38,704 nt of DNA from JAKFYM01 sp964612065 (GTDB lineage: Bacteria; Bdellovibrionota; UBA1018; CAIPTA01): NCBI GenBank assembly GCA_964612065.1, contig CAZTCD010000030.1, forward strand, positions 1-38,704. Reading direction: 5' to 3'. Of this stretch, positions 1-9,500 are shown piece by piece. Within the stretch, counting starts at the first letter, position 1. Every line of letters starts with the position of its first letter. The notes below the pieces were generated by a model. It made no database searches. It was not told the origin of the DNA and worked only from the letters and a program-made list of their open reading frames with translations. The translations under genes and the position numbers were made by a program.

Positions 1-338
1 GGACCGTGTTTCAGTTCCAGTGTGCCTGATCATTCTCTCAAACCAGGTACCCATCATCGCCTTGGTAAGCAGTTACCTCACCAACTAGCTAATGTGGCGC
101 AGACTCATCTCTCGGCGATAGCTTGCGCCATCTTTCCCATTCAAAGCTTCACGCTAAGAAAGGCTTACTCGGTATTAGCCCGTCTTTCGACAGGTTATCC
201 CAATCCAAGAGGTAGATTATCCACGTGTTACTCACCCGTGCGCCGCTTTACTCATCCTTGCGGACTTTCGCGCTCGACTTGCATGTATGAGGCCCGCCGC
301 CAGCGTTCGTTCTGAGCCAGGATCAAACTCTCAAGTTA
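1..338 (-). rRNA. 16S ribosomal RNA, 5' part
   Basis: This is the 5' third or less of a 16S rRNA gene read on the minus strand; the rest lies off the left edge. The complement of the universal 27F primer site is at 312-331, so the mature 5' end should be near 338. The complement of the conserved segment around E. coli position 330 (ACTGAAACACGGTCC) is at 1-15. The open frames in this stretch are accidental. Sequence details such as the short variable region V1 could place the organism but cannot be searched here. Confidence 0.97.
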
Positions 339-565
339 AACTAGAGATCCGATTTCTCGGATAATCTTGGCGATACCTTCGCGATACATCGGATCCGAAG
401 ATCTCCCGCATCAGATTGGTATCTAAATCTTGCGTCCGCCCTTCATTTCAGAAAGACGTGCGACTTAATTTTTATCAGAATTGACGTTTGCATGTACTGG
501 CTGATTTGCTTCTAAATTGCGTTTAACGGCAAAAAAGAGACAAAGCAGCCCAATTTCCTACCTAG

Positions 566-578
566 TTGTCAAAGAACA
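566..578 (-). promoter_or_regulatory. rRNA antitermination boxA
   Basis: The minus strand reads TGTTCTTTGACAA, close to the bacterial boxA consensus (TGCTCTTTAACA). It lies about 230 bases before the 16S 5' end and about 30 bases after the predicted start of transcription, the usual position in a leader. NusB/NusE would bind here and protect rRNA transcription from Rho. Confidence 0.75.
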
Positions 579-613
579 GAATTTCGAAGGAATCTCAATT
601 CGTGTGTTTTGTG

Positions 614-642
614 GTTATAGTGACTTTGAGCTGTGGGTGCAA
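614..642 (-). promoter_or_regulatory. rRNA operon promoter
   Basis: On the minus strand, TTGCAC (637-642) and TATAAC (614-619) are separated by exactly 17 bases. Transcription would start near 606, about 30 bases before boxA. Runs of A lie just upstream (about 660-690) and may act as an UP element. The position relative to boxA resembles rrn P2 promoters. Confidence 0.6.
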
Positions 643-810
643 GCCCATTTTGAGGAAATCGCGATAATTTTTCAGTTTTTTCGGACCGCTAAACGCGGTG
701 CGTGAAACCAGATTTCCACACAAATTTCTGCTCGCAACACTAAGATATTAATCAATTATTTGCCCGCTTAGCAAAGAGCCCTTCTCGAAAATGTGGATAA
801 GTCGCCACTT

Positions 811-827
811 ATAATGCGTAGCATTAT
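811..827. repeat. 7-bp inverted repeat upstream of rRNA promoter
   Basis: ATAATGC and GCATTAT flank a GTA centre as a perfect palindrome. It lies about 170 bases upstream of the rRNA promoter in an A/T-rich stretch. It could be an operator or part of a second upstream promoter. No -35 box is convincing nearby (TTGCTC at about 850 is the best on the minus strand). The role is unknown. Confidence 0.4.
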
Positions 828-950
828 TTTATCTAGACGCACTGCATCTCGAGCAAAAGTCGCCTCTTTTTTCACCCAAAATCATCTCAAAAATCAGCCC
901 GCTGGTTCGAAAAATTCATTTGGTTGCACAATTAACTAATTATTATTTAT

Positions 951-968
951 CCCCTTCCGAAGAAAGGA
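951..968 (-). terminator. possible hairpin terminator of the protease operon
   Basis: On the minus strand the transcript would form a 7-bp stem (one G-U pair) capped by a UUCG tetraloop, about 25 bases beyond the stop of the 993-1868 gene. An A/U-rich stretch follows, but there is no clean U run, so this is a weak call. Confidence 0.3.
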
Positions 969-992
969 GAAGATCCGCCACGGCTGAGGCTT

Positions 993-1868
993 CTACCTTC
1001 TAGTGATATATTGGATTCCAACTACACTGCCCAGCTTGGCGTCAACCATAGCCTCCATATCGCCAAACTCAGGAGACTGCAGCGAGAACTCGTATCTATA
1101 AACAAGAGATAGCGCACCATTGTAGAGGCGATACATAAGACGCCCCTTCGCCTGGAAGAAACTCACGGGATACGATTGATCAAAACCTTTCCGATTCTTG
1201 CTTCCAAGATATTGGAAAAGGCCTTTTTGAATGAGCCGAGCCGCATCCGATTCGGTAACAGCCGGATCAGAGGAAGGAACCTGCTCCGGAAGCGGATCGG
1301 ACACCACGTAAATAAGATTTCCGTCGGAATCATAGGTTTGGCTGTGAACAGCTCCATATATAGGAAGGCTATTCGCTTGAAGGGAAATGCGCACCTGGGT
1401 GGTGGCATCCTCTTTTATCGATTCAACGGAGCCGGCAGAGGAAGGCGTGATACCGAATACGTCTTCCCCAAAACGCTCCAGAAATGCATGGGCTGCCAAC
1501 TCTGGATTTTCCTCTCCCAGGAAAAAGCGCCCTTCACTCAGCTTTGTAACACCTCCACCCAAGTCGCGCTTTACAACCCACTTCTGCACACTCTCCGACT
1601 GCAGATCATCCAAAGCTCCTTTTCCAACAGCAGAGGGAACACGAACAGAGGGGGATCCTTGGAGAACAGGCGGGAGATATCCAGAAGCCGCCGGAACAGA
1701 AGACTGGCTCTCTGCCTTTTCGGCGGCCGTTCTATCCGTATCATCCGCTCCCTCCACGCCAGAGCTCAATGACGAAGATTCAGGATTCGAATCCGTGGAA
1801 GGCCAAAAAAACCAAAAACCAGCGACAGCAACTAGCGCGGAAGCAATTACTATAGAGTGGCGGCGCAT
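993..1868 (-). CDS. membrane-anchored FTP/PepSY-like propeptide protein (stand-alone)
   Basis: A 291-residue protein with an N-terminal hydrophobic segment (about residues 8-24) that is a signal peptide or anchor, then a Ser/Glu-rich linker to about residue 90. The C-terminal 200 residues look like the fungalysin/thermolysin propeptide fold (FTP, then PepSY-like). They include AHAFLERFGEDVFGI, a VRISLQANSLPIYGAVHSQ segment that matches the 'q.y.GlpV.g' stretch of these propeptides, and a C-terminal half ending YEFSL...DAKLGSVVGI, also typical. No protease motif is present. It follows the lipoprotein metalloprotease gene by 18 bases on the same strand and is probably co-transcribed, so it may act in trans as that enzyme's chaperone or inhibitor. 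The fold is read from pattern only. The pairing is inference. Confidence 0.6.
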   Translation of the reverse strand: MRRHSIVIASALVAVAGFWFFWPSTDSNPESSSLSSGVEGADDTDRTAAEKAESQSSVPAASGYLPPVLQGSPSVRVPSAVGKGALDDLQSESVQKWVVKRDLGGGVTKLSEGRFFLGEENPELAAHAFLERFGEDVFGITPSSAGSVESIKEDATTQVRISLQANSLPIYGAVHSQTYDSDGNLIYVVSDPLPEQVPSSDPAVTESDAARLIQKGLFQYLGSKNRKGFDQSYPVSFFQAKGRLMYRLYNGALSLVYRYEFSLQSPEFGDMEAMVDAKLGSVVGIQYITRR

Positions 1869-1886
1869 CGATCCCCCTCCGGATTT

Positions 1887-3440
1887 TTACGGCCAAAGAC
1901 TGTTGTTGGAGCAACTGCTACTGGTGGCCGCGCTACCTACTGTTAAAGAGAAGCTCACTGTTTCAGAAGCGCCGGGTGCGGTGTTTCCAGTGGGGTCTGC
2001 GTGCATGGGCTTAAAGGAAAGAGAAAAGTTTTTCACTCCTGAGCTCGTGGCTCGAATCACGAAGGAGGCCATCATGGTGGCGTCGTCGCGGGTGGAGCCT
2101 ACGGGCAGGGAGGCAACGTAATCGCTGTTGGCATTGAGCCGGAAATATTCCCCCACCTCACCTCCGCTGGGGACACTGGTGCCGGAAGGTGCAGCTCCTA
2201 AAGTGGCGATTCCCACGCCCATTGAGGAGTTAGCGGGGTTTTCCAGATTGACGAGAACAAGCGCCGTTTCACCGACATCGAGAGTGCCGTTGCAGTTGCC
2301 TCCGGAAAGGAAGCTGTAGGAGTGGTCGTCGATCACTCTTATTTGAGTACTGGCGGTGGAAAGGCGAAGGCCTGCCGCTGAGTCTGCGCGATGAATGCCT
2401 TTATTGGTAAACTTGGTAAGGATCAAAGCTCGCTTGCCCACAGAAAGGTTAAGAAACGCTGGCCCTGAGGCGTCATAAAAGGCCTCGTAAAAGTCTCCGA
2501 AACGGGAAGTGGATGGAAGAAGCTGCAAGGCCCGCTTCACCAGTTTATCGGTGTCACTCCTACCCAGATTGGAGGGGTCGCGGAGGTCCCAAAGGACCTC
2601 GGTAAGTATGCGACTGTCGGAATGCACGGAATAAGTCAGGCTCGCTGGATAGCTGTGGCTGGCAGTAGCGTCTCTTATATAAGGTGCACCCAGCGCCCCA
2701 AGAAACCATTCACTCAGCTGGCCGTCGTTCATTACGGTAAGCGCCCAGTAGTCGGCGATGGATTCGTCGATCGCGCCGGCTTCGGTGGTCGAATTCATAA
2801 TGGAAGTAGAGGCAAGCGCATGATTCACGGTATGGCCGGCTTCGTGAAGGACCACGTCGGCATCGTCGGCGGACCAGACTTTCTTGGCGCCTTCATTGTG
2901 GTACCCGAAACAAAGATGCTTGGAGCTGGGGCTGAAATAGGCATTGTCCGCCTGGTTGCAGTGAGCATCCATGGTAATGCGGCCGGAGAGGGAAGCGCCG
3001 AGCTCGTCTACCACCAGGGTTTTCAGCTGTTGGGCATAGTAAAAGCTGTTGAGCTGCTGAAAGTAAGGGCTGTCAGGAGCATAGGCCTGGTTGGTGGATG
3101 TGGGCTTGGCCACGGATGAGGAATAGAAAGTGTCGCTGGTGATTTGGTAACGGCTGCTTTGAAGAACACAGTTGCCGCTCAGCCCACTCAAAGTAGCAGA
3201 CTGGGTCATTGCCAAAGTAAGATCGGAATTGAACGGAAGATTCAAATCTCCGGAGCTGGCGCGCGGGTTCTCATTAAATATGTTGATATCAACGGAGGTG
3301 GGCCCGTTGGCACAAGTGCCCACGGAAGGCGGGGTACCGGAAGTGGTGGTTCCCGACTTGGGCTGGGCGCAGCCGACGAGAGCGACGACTAAAGCCAAAG
3401 ATACCGTGTAGCGTGGGGTGAGCTGGATACTCCGATCCAA
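1887..3440 (-). CDS. lipoprotein zinc metalloprotease, thermolysin/fungalysin-like (M4/M36 type)
   Basis: A 517-residue exported lipoprotein. The signal peptide ends at lipobox LVGC (Cys24). The catalytic motif HEAGH is at residues 199-203, and GAIDESIADY supplies the third zinc ligand Glu226 and Asp230, as in gluzincins of the M4/M36 type. A C-terminal region of about 150 residues looks like a beta-sandwich domain. Unlike secreted M4/M36 enzymes it lacks an N-terminal propeptide long enough to hold an FTP domain; the next gene supplies one. The start is a TTG at 3438-3440, chosen because AGGAGG lies six bases before it and it gives a proper signal peptide. The gene diverges from the VWA gene at 3586. 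Substrate is unknown; peptides or the prey/host envelope are possible. Confidence 0.75.
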   Translation of the reverse strand: MDRSIQLTPRYTVSLALVVALVGCAQPKSGTTTSGTPPSVGTCANGPTSVDINIFNENPRASSGDLNLPFNSDLTLAMTQSATLSGLSGNCVLQSSRYQITSDTFYSSSVAKPTSTNQAYAPDSPYFQQLNSFYYAQQLKTLVVDELGASLSGRITMDAHCNQADNAYFSPSSKHLCFGYHNEGAKKVWSADDADVVLHEAGHTVNHALASTSIMNSTTEAGAIDESIADYWALTVMNDGQLSEWFLGALGAPYIRDATASHSYPASLTYSVHSDSRILTEVLWDLRDPSNLGRSDTDKLVKRALQLLPSTSRFGDFYEAFYDASGPAFLNLSVGKRALILTKFTNKGIHRADSAAGLRLSTASTQIRVIDDHSYSFLSGGNCNGTLDVGETALVLVNLENPANSSMGVGIATLGAAPSGTSVPSGGEVGEYFRLNANSDYVASLPVGSTRDDATMMASFVIRATSSGVKNFSLSFKPMHADPTGNTAPGASETVSFSLTVGSAATSSSCSNNSLWP

Positions 3441-3543
3441 GGGATGCCTCCTACCTTATCCATATTAGCACATGCGTCATGGGCTGAGGAAAGCCCGTAA
3501 ATAGGTAAAAATACTATACTTTTATAATCGTCCATTTCTGTTG

Positions 3544-3572
3544 TTGACTTGAATAATCCAGTAATTTAGAAT
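3544..3572 (+). promoter_or_regulatory. sigma-70-type promoter of the VWA-TolQR-TPR operon
   Basis: TTGACT (3544-3549) and TAGAAT (3567-3572) are 17 bases apart. The start of transcription would be near 3579, only about 7 bases before the ATG at 3586, and no Shine-Dalgarno sequence is visible. The first gene may therefore be read from a very short leader. Confidence 0.65.
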
Positions 3573-3585
3573 AATTCTTAACAAT

Positions 3586-4665
3586 ATGAACTTTGCGAAA
3601 CAAAATAGAAAAATCCCGCGAATCACGGCCCTTAGCATGACCCTAGGGCTCTCTCTCTCGGCCTGTGGCCCTAAAGCTGCCGATTTTTCGATCTTGGCGG
3701 CTGGCCAGGGCACCTTTCAGGGCTCCACCGCGAACAACAAAGTAGACATCCTCTGGGTGGTCGATAACTCGGGCTCCATGCTCACCAAGCAACAGAGCCT
3801 GGCAGCAGGCTTCAATTCGTTCTCCAGCGTATTCGTGAACAAGGGCTTCGATTTCAATATGGCGATCGTGACCTCCGACACCAGGGCCGTGGGCTCAGGT
3901 GGGCAGGCCTCTATCTTTCAGGGAGTTCCCACCGTGATCACGGGAAACACGGCCAACTTCGCCACCGTTTTTCAGAACAACGTGAAAGTGGGCCAGACTG
4001 GTGATTCGGCGGCGAAAGAACTCGATGCCATCGTAAGCAGCACCAGCGCAGGCCTGCTGGCGGGATCCAATACCGGCTTCCTTCGGAGCGACGCCCACCT
4101 GGCTGTGATCATCCTGAGCGACGCCGATGACAACGATTCCACCGAAACCACCGACAGCGTGATCACCCACCTCAACACCTTGAAGCCCGACCTTTTTGAC
4201 GTGATCAGCCGCACCTACAAAAAGAACTACACCATTTCCGCCGTGGCCGTGAACAGCATGACCGATACCGACTGCTACGACATGGACCACGACGGCTTCA
4301 TAGACAACGACGGCAACATGGACGGCATTCCCGATGTGCAACTCTACGAAGAAGGCGTGAAATTCAAAACCCTGGTGAATGCCACCAACGGAAGCTTCGC
4401 CTCGATCTGCAAAGCAGACTTTTCCGCGGGCCTAAGCTCAATCTCGCAGAAAATCGCTGAAGCGATCACCGAAATCAAGCTGGCCCGCGTGCCGCAGGTG
4501 AGCACGATCACCATTCTCTTCAACGGAACCTCGGTTCCTCAGGATTCGGTAAACGGATGGACCTACGACAGCAGCGGAAACAAGATCGTTTTCCACGGCA
4601 ATTATATTCCACAGGACAACACCAGCATTCAGATCGGGTACATCCCGAACGACATCATCAGATAG
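3586..4665 (+). CDS. lipoprotein with von Willebrand factor A domain
   Basis: A 359-residue lipoprotein: signal peptide with basic N terminus and lipobox LSAC (Cys27), then a VWA domain from about residue 52. The metal-ion adhesion motif is intact, with DNSGS at 60-64 and a later Asp in VIILSDADDND. A DMDHDGFIDNDGNMDGIPD stretch near residues 230-250 resembles a calcium-binding loop inserted in the domain. It is the first gene of a five-gene operon with a Tol-type proton channel, so it may be an outer-membrane or periplasmic adhesion or scaffold part of that machine. The ATG at 3586 has no ribosome binding site. I kept it because it yields a complete lipoprotein signal. Function beyond VWA binding is not known. 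Confidence 0.8.
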   Translation: MNFAKQNRKIPRITALSMTLGLSLSACGPKAADFSILAAGQGTFQGSTANNKVDILWVVDNSGSMLTKQQSLAAGFNSFSSVFVNKGFDFNMAIVTSDTRAVGSGGQASIFQGVPTVITGNTANFATVFQNNVKVGQTGDSAAKELDAIVSSTSAGLLAGSNTGFLRSDAHLAVIILSDADDNDSTETTDSVITHLNTLKPDLFDVISRTYKKNYTISAVAVNSMTDTDCYDMDHDGFIDNDGNMDGIPDVQLYEEGVKFKTLVNATNGSFASICKADFSAGLSSISQKIAEAITEIKLARVPQVSTITILFNGTSVPQDSVNGWTYDSSGNKIVFHGNYIPQDNTSIQIGYIPNDIIR

Positions 4666-4683
4666 TTAATAGGGGGCAAAACA

Positions 4684-5367
4684 ATGTTATCGCACTTAAT
4701 ACCAATCTTTACCGTAGGCGCATTTACGCTGGCCATTATCGTGGAGCGGGCGCTGGCCCTTTACTGGAAGTTTCCTATCGATAGCCACGGATTCATGAAC
4801 GAAGTGAAGCAGAAAGTGCTCTCCAACGATATCGCGGGAGCGATCCAGCATTGCTCGAACCAGAATACGGCGCTTCCCGCGAAAGTGGTGAAAGCGGGCT
4901 TGCTCCGGGCCACCCGGGACAATCGCCAGATCCAGGCAGCCATCGAGATCCAGGCACACGAAGCCGTGGCTTCGATCCGGAAGCGCATCGCCTACCTCGC
5001 CATGTTGGCAAATATCGCCACCCTGTTCGGCCTCTTGGGCACGATCATGGGTCTGATCAAGGCCTTTAGCGCCGTGGCTAACGTGGATGCCGCCACCAAG
5101 AGCGTGATGCTCGCGGATGGTATCTCGGTTTCCATGAACGCCACCGCCACCGGTCTTGCCGTGGCGATTCCCGCCATGATCGCCTTCAGCGTGCTTCAAT
5201 CAAAGGCTAACCGCCTTACTGAAGACGTGGAAGGTGCCGCCATGGTTACCCTCGACCTCCTGAGCGCCCGTATGTACCGCGACGAATGGGACGAGCAAGG
5301 CAATCCCAAAGACCGCCCTACCATTCCTGTAATGGCCGCGGAAACCAAGCAGATCAAGAGCGCCTGA
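4684..5367 (+). CDS. MotA/TolQ/ExbB proton channel family protein (AglR-like)
   Basis: A 227-residue inner-membrane protein with three transmembrane segments, near residues 5-25, 105-128 and 148-170, the standard TolQ/ExbB layout. The conserved LFGLLGTIMGLIKAF and ATATGLAVAIPAMIAF helices, which line the proton pore with their Thr residues, are present. With the two TolR-like proteins that follow it should form a channel that turns proton flow into motion or envelope work. The gene order with large TPR proteins recalls the Agl motor of Myxococcus gliding and its Bdellovibrio homologues; assignment to AglR rather than TolQ or ExbB is inference. The start has AGGGGG upstream (4671-4676). Confidence 0.85.
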   Translation: MLSHLIPIFTVGAFTLAIIVERALALYWKFPIDSHGFMNEVKQKVLSNDIAGAIQHCSNQNTALPAKVVKAGLLRATRDNRQIQAAIEIQAHEAVASIRKRIAYLAMLANIATLFGLLGTIMGLIKAFSAVANVDAATKSVMLADGISVSMNATATGLAVAIPAMIAFSVLQSKANRLTEDVEGAAMVTLDLLSARMYRDEWDEQGNPKDRPTIPVMAAETKQIKSA

Positions 5368-5396
5368 TCCAGGCGCGGACTTAAGGGGAGGGACAG

Positions 5397-6032
5397 ATGA
5401 AAACATTTCATAAAGAAGAGCACCTCGATACCGAGCTGAACATCGTGCCGATTATCGACTGCTTCGTAATGCTCATCTGCTTCCTCCTCTTTACCGCCGC
5501 CTTCACCCAGCTGGTGTTTCTTGAAGCGAAAATGACCAGCAATACCGCGGTAGCCGCGCAAAAGAGCCGTGCGGAACTGGACCAGTTCCGCTTGGTGGTA
5601 ACTTTCGAAGAACAGGGCCTCCGGCTCTCCACCACCGGCAGCTCCGCAAAGAAAATGAATACCCTGATTCCTCTTGCGAACGGCACTTATGATTTCGGAA
5701 CCCTTCATGCCTATATGATCGGGCTGAAAGCGGAACATCCGGACCGCTACTCCGCCGATATCGAGTTCAAAATGAAGAATCAATCGGCCGTGGACTACGA
5801 AAAGATCACCAAGGTGATCGACTCCGTTCGCCACTTGAGCGACGAGGAGTACGGGGTGCTTCGCGTGGCTCAGAAGAAAGTAAGAAATCTGGACCTGAAC
5901 GATACCGAGAAGGAAAAGCAAATTCCTGAAGAGATGGATCTCCTGGCCAAGAGCCTGCTCGGCAATGAGATATCCGCCAATGCCGACCAGAAGCTGCTGT
6001 TCCCCGATGTGGCCCTGGTTGGCCTGGACTGA
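5397..6032 (+). CDS. ExbD/TolR family protein, first of two
   Basis: A 211-residue protein with one N-terminal transmembrane helix and a periplasmic domain, the TolR/ExbD topology. The essential proton-carrying Asp is Asp21, in IVPIIDCFVMLICFLL. The periplasmic part (about 50-211) is longer than in ExbD (about 140 residues total) and rich in charged residues. It begins after a strong GGGGAGG ribosome binding site and follows the TolQ-like gene by 29 bases. It probably pairs with that channel and with the second TolR-like protein. Confidence 0.82.
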   Translation: MKTFHKEEHLDTELNIVPIIDCFVMLICFLLFTAAFTQLVFLEAKMTSNTAVAAQKSRAELDQFRLVVTFEEQGLRLSTTGSSAKKMNTLIPLANGTYDFGTLHAYMIGLKAEHPDRYSADIEFKMKNQSAVDYEKITKVIDSVRHLSDEEYGVLRVAQKKVRNLDLNDTEKEKQIPEEMDLLAKSLLGNEISANADQKLLFPDVALVGLD

Positions 6033-6044
6033 GGTGAGGTTAAT

Positions 6045-6524
6045 ATGCAGGGCACATTGAAAAGAAGAAGACCCCAGGAATCAGCCTTCGAGCTTCAGAT
6101 CACTGCGCTGATCGACACCCTGGTGATCATCCTCATCTTCATGCTCAAAAGCGTGGCCACCGACAGCCTCGAGATCGAGCAGGGAAAGGGAATTACCATG
6201 CCTATGGTGAACAACGGCATGAGCACCGGTAACGGGAGCCGGCTCGATATCTCCGCAGAAGCTGTGAGCTGGAACGGCCAGAAATATCTGGACCTAAATG
6301 CTTTTAATGTAAAGAAGCCGGTAAACGGTGAAGACGGCTGGAAAGCGCTTCACGCGGCCATTGATGCCACTGTAAAGCAGGAGCAGGCTGACAAGACCTT
6401 CGACGGCAAGCTACTATTACAGGCAGACAAGCAAACCCCGTTTCCCGCGCTACAGGAGCTTCTCAGGGCCGCCAAAAGCCACGGCTACAAAGACATCCGT
6501 TTTGTGGGTGCGAAGTACAACTAG
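6045..6524 (+). CDS. ExbD/TolR family protein, second of two
   Basis: A 159-residue bitopic inner-membrane protein. A basic cytoplasmic start (KRRR) is followed by the helix ITALIDTLVIILIFML, where Asp24 is the expected proton carrier, and a short periplasmic domain to the end. It starts 12 bases after the first TolR-like gene with GAGGTGAGG upstream. Two different TolR-type subunits beside one TolQ-type channel suggest a mixed stator, as proposed for Agl motors (AglS/AglV). Which partner it uses cannot be told from sequence. Confidence 0.82.
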   Translation: MQGTLKRRRPQESAFELQITALIDTLVIILIFMLKSVATDSLEIEQGKGITMPMVNNGMSTGNGSRLDISAEAVSWNGQKYLDLNAFNVKKPVNGEDGWKALHAAIDATVKQEQADKTFDGKLLLQADKQTPFPALQELLRAAKSHGYKDIRFVGAKYN

Positions 6525-6532
6525 GAATTTAT

Positions 6533-9500
6533 ATGCTGTCCAGCCCTACCCTCATTCTGCTTTTTTCCCTCCTGGCCCAGGCCGCTGAGCCACCCCCTGC
6601 CCTTTCAAGCTCGGAGCGGGAAAGCATCTATGACGAAAACGGCATGGACTACGCCAAGGGATTGTACCTAGAAAACAACGGAAGCCAGGAAGACGAGATC
6701 CGATCCAGGAAGACCGAAGGGCTGAACCAGGCCATCCGCCAACGCGGCATAAACAAGCTCGAAGCCCACTTGCTGAAAAACAAGGACAAAAGAGTTCGCA
6801 GGGAGATCCTTCACCGCCTCTCCCAGATGTATGAAGCGCAGGCCGAGGTGATCAGCCGCCGCTCTGACATCAAAGACAAAACCGTGGCTATGTACACGGT
6901 TCTTCGCAGCGCAAACCGCCACCTCGAGTCCCTTCGCAGGGAGTACCCTGATTGGACTCCTGACGCCGTTACATTCAACCTCGCGGAAAACCACACCCGG
7001 CTGAAGGAAGACAAGATCGCCGAGCGCTACTACCGCGAAGTGATCTCCAAATACCCGAAAAGCCCGGTGGTAGCGGATTCCCTGCTTTCTCTGGGTAATC
7101 TTTACTTTGAGCGGCAGCTCTTCGAGACGGCGAGAGCCTTCTACAACAAGATTCTCGATACTCCCCAGGACAACCTGCACCCTTACGCTCACTACAAAGT
7201 GGCCTGGTGCTATTTCAACGAGAGCGAGATCCCCCAAGCTGTGGCAGGGCTCGAACGCGCCATTCTTGAAAGCCGGAAGGTATCCCAAGGTGCGGGAAAA
7301 AAACTCGGCGTGGAAGAAGAGGCGCTTAGTGATCTTGTACTCTTCTACGCGGAGAACGGGAACGCGGCCGATGCCAAGACGCACTTCGAGCGCCTGGTGG
7401 ACAAAGAGAAGGCGAACGAGCTTCGTTACAACCTGGCCCGCAAACTGTTCGATGACGGCAAACACCTGATGGCGAAGGTGGCGGCGAAACAACTGCTCGA
7501 TGAGAATCCCCAAAAGGAATTCGTAAACCGCCTCTATCTGATTCTTATCAGCGTAGCGGAAAGAACCAAAGACCGCGAAAGCGGATTGAGTACGGCGGAA
7601 AGCCTCTCCAAATGGCTGGGCAAAGAAAAGCTGGCGAAAACCGACGCGAGCCGAATCGAGTCGGAAGAGTATATGCGCCACTACTCCCAGAAACTCCACT
7701 ACGAGGCGGAAACCCTCAAACAAAAGGAAGTTTGGGCACAGGCCAAGAAATCCTATGAGATTTACCTGAAAACTTTCCCTGACGAGGCAGAAACACCTGA
7801 AGTTAAATTTCGGTTCGCTGTACTGTTGATGAACCGCAAAGAGCCTCTCAACGCCTATAAATTCGTGAGCGAAGCGATCGCGAAGATCGATGCCAAGCAT
7901 CCGCGATATAAGGAAGCTCTCAAGCTGCGCCTTCAGGCGATCGAGCTCTCTCCCAAAGATGACCGGAAGCAGATTCCCGACACAGACGTACTCGTTTCTT
8001 ACGACGCCTATGCCAAGGCTTTTCCCAAGGAAGACCTGGGCATAGAAGCGGCTTTCAAAGCGGCCAATATTGCGAAAAACCTGGAAACCCCGGAGCAGGC
8101 CGCCGCTCGTTTCCGAGCCATTGCGGAAGCGAATCCCGAGCACAATCTGGCCAAGAGCTCAGTTAGCGAAGCGTTAGCGGTGCTGGTAAAAGCCCAGAAA
8201 TGGGAGGCGCTCAGCATGGAATCCAAAGCGTTAGCCGGGAAAAGCGAAATTCAGACGAATATGCTCGCGAAGGATGAAGGCCTCCGCAAACGCATCGAGG
8301 AAGCCCGGGAGCTTGCCGATGTGAAGCTGACCGAGGAGCTCGAAGCCAGCGGAAAGCTGGAAGAGGCGAAAGCAAAGTATGAAAAAATCCTCAGCGAAAC
8401 CCCTTCTGAAACCCTGGGAATCTACGCCTATGTAAGGCTGGCCACGCTCTCGGAGCAGAAGCTCGGCAAAGCACGTGATTCCATCAAGTACTATGACGGC
8501 CTCAGAGAGAAGTATCCGGCCTCCAAGGAAGCCAGGCAGGCATCTCTGGAGCTGGCGCGACTGTTCGAAAAAGTGAACGAGCCTCGCGAAGCAGCCCGTA
8601 GATATATGCAGTTCGCAGAAACAGGCAAGGGCAAGATCGAGAACCAGGCCATGACCAATAGCGCCCTGATCCTGGAAAACCTGGGCGAAAGAGAAGCCGC
8701 AGCGGAGGCCTTCTTCAAGCTTTCAGCATCGCTGAAAGGAACCAAGGAGGGCGCAAAAGAATCACAGCAGATCTTTGAGGCCGGGTGCAATAACCTGCTT
8801 CTGGCCTCCTACCAGAACAGGGATCATTCCCTCCTGAGAAAAATCACAGATTGCTCACGGGAGCTCGCATCCACCAGTCCCCAGGCCATTCAATGGCAGG
8901 CACGCGCGGCATGGGCGATGGACCAGATGGCTGATGGCCTTCAAGCGGAGCAGAATTGGAAAAAAATCGCCTCAAGGAGCATCCGGGCCACTCCGGAAGC
9001 GGAACGAGCCTATCTCGCGATGGCCAAACTCAAGATGCTGAATACGGAGCTGGCGTCATTTAAAGAGATTCGTTTTTCCCGCACCAACGAACGCCCTGAG
9101 GCCAATATAGGCAAGAAAACCAAAGCCCTCGAATTGCTGGAGGCGAAAACGGAAGCGATCATCAAGATCGGAACCGCCAAACAGATTCTCGCCGCAAGAA
9201 ATATTCTCAGAGCCGCTTACAGCGATTTTGCAGAGGTAATGGAGTCCGCAGCCGTGCCGTCGACCCTGAACGAAGCGGAAGGAGCGGAGCTGAAAAAAAC
9301 GTTCGCAAATTTCGCCCAAGGATTCAAAGAGAAGGCAGCCTCGCTCGAGGTGAAGGACGCGGAACCTTCGGAGCGGAATCCCGCCACGGCAGAAGCCAAA
9401 GACGAGCCTTTGAAAATGGCTTCGCTGTCTGGAGAGGAACGCTCCTGGATCGAAAATGGCCAGATTCCGGCGGAAAAAGAGGCTGAGGTTTACGCCAAGA

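Larger units (their letters stand above)
339..992 (-). other. rRNA leader and promoter region without protein genes
   Basis: These 654 bases carry the rRNA operon leader and control region, read on the minus strand: leader 339-606, boxA 566-578, promoter 614-642, and A/T-rich sequence upstream (about 660-690) that resembles an UP element. Further upstream lie a 7-bp inverted repeat (811-827) and a hairpin at the end of the neighbouring protease operon (951-968). The small open frame at 517-705 on the plus strand has no ribosome binding site and overlaps boxA and the promoter, so I do not call it a gene. Confidence 0.7.

Noticed and set aside
22..315. 97-codon open frame on the plus strand
   Set aside because: It lies entirely antisense within the 16S rRNA gene and has no ribosome binding site.
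517..705. 62-codon open frame upstream of 16S
   Set aside because: It overlaps the rRNA boxA and promoter on the opposite strand, has no ribosome binding site and no recognisable protein pattern.
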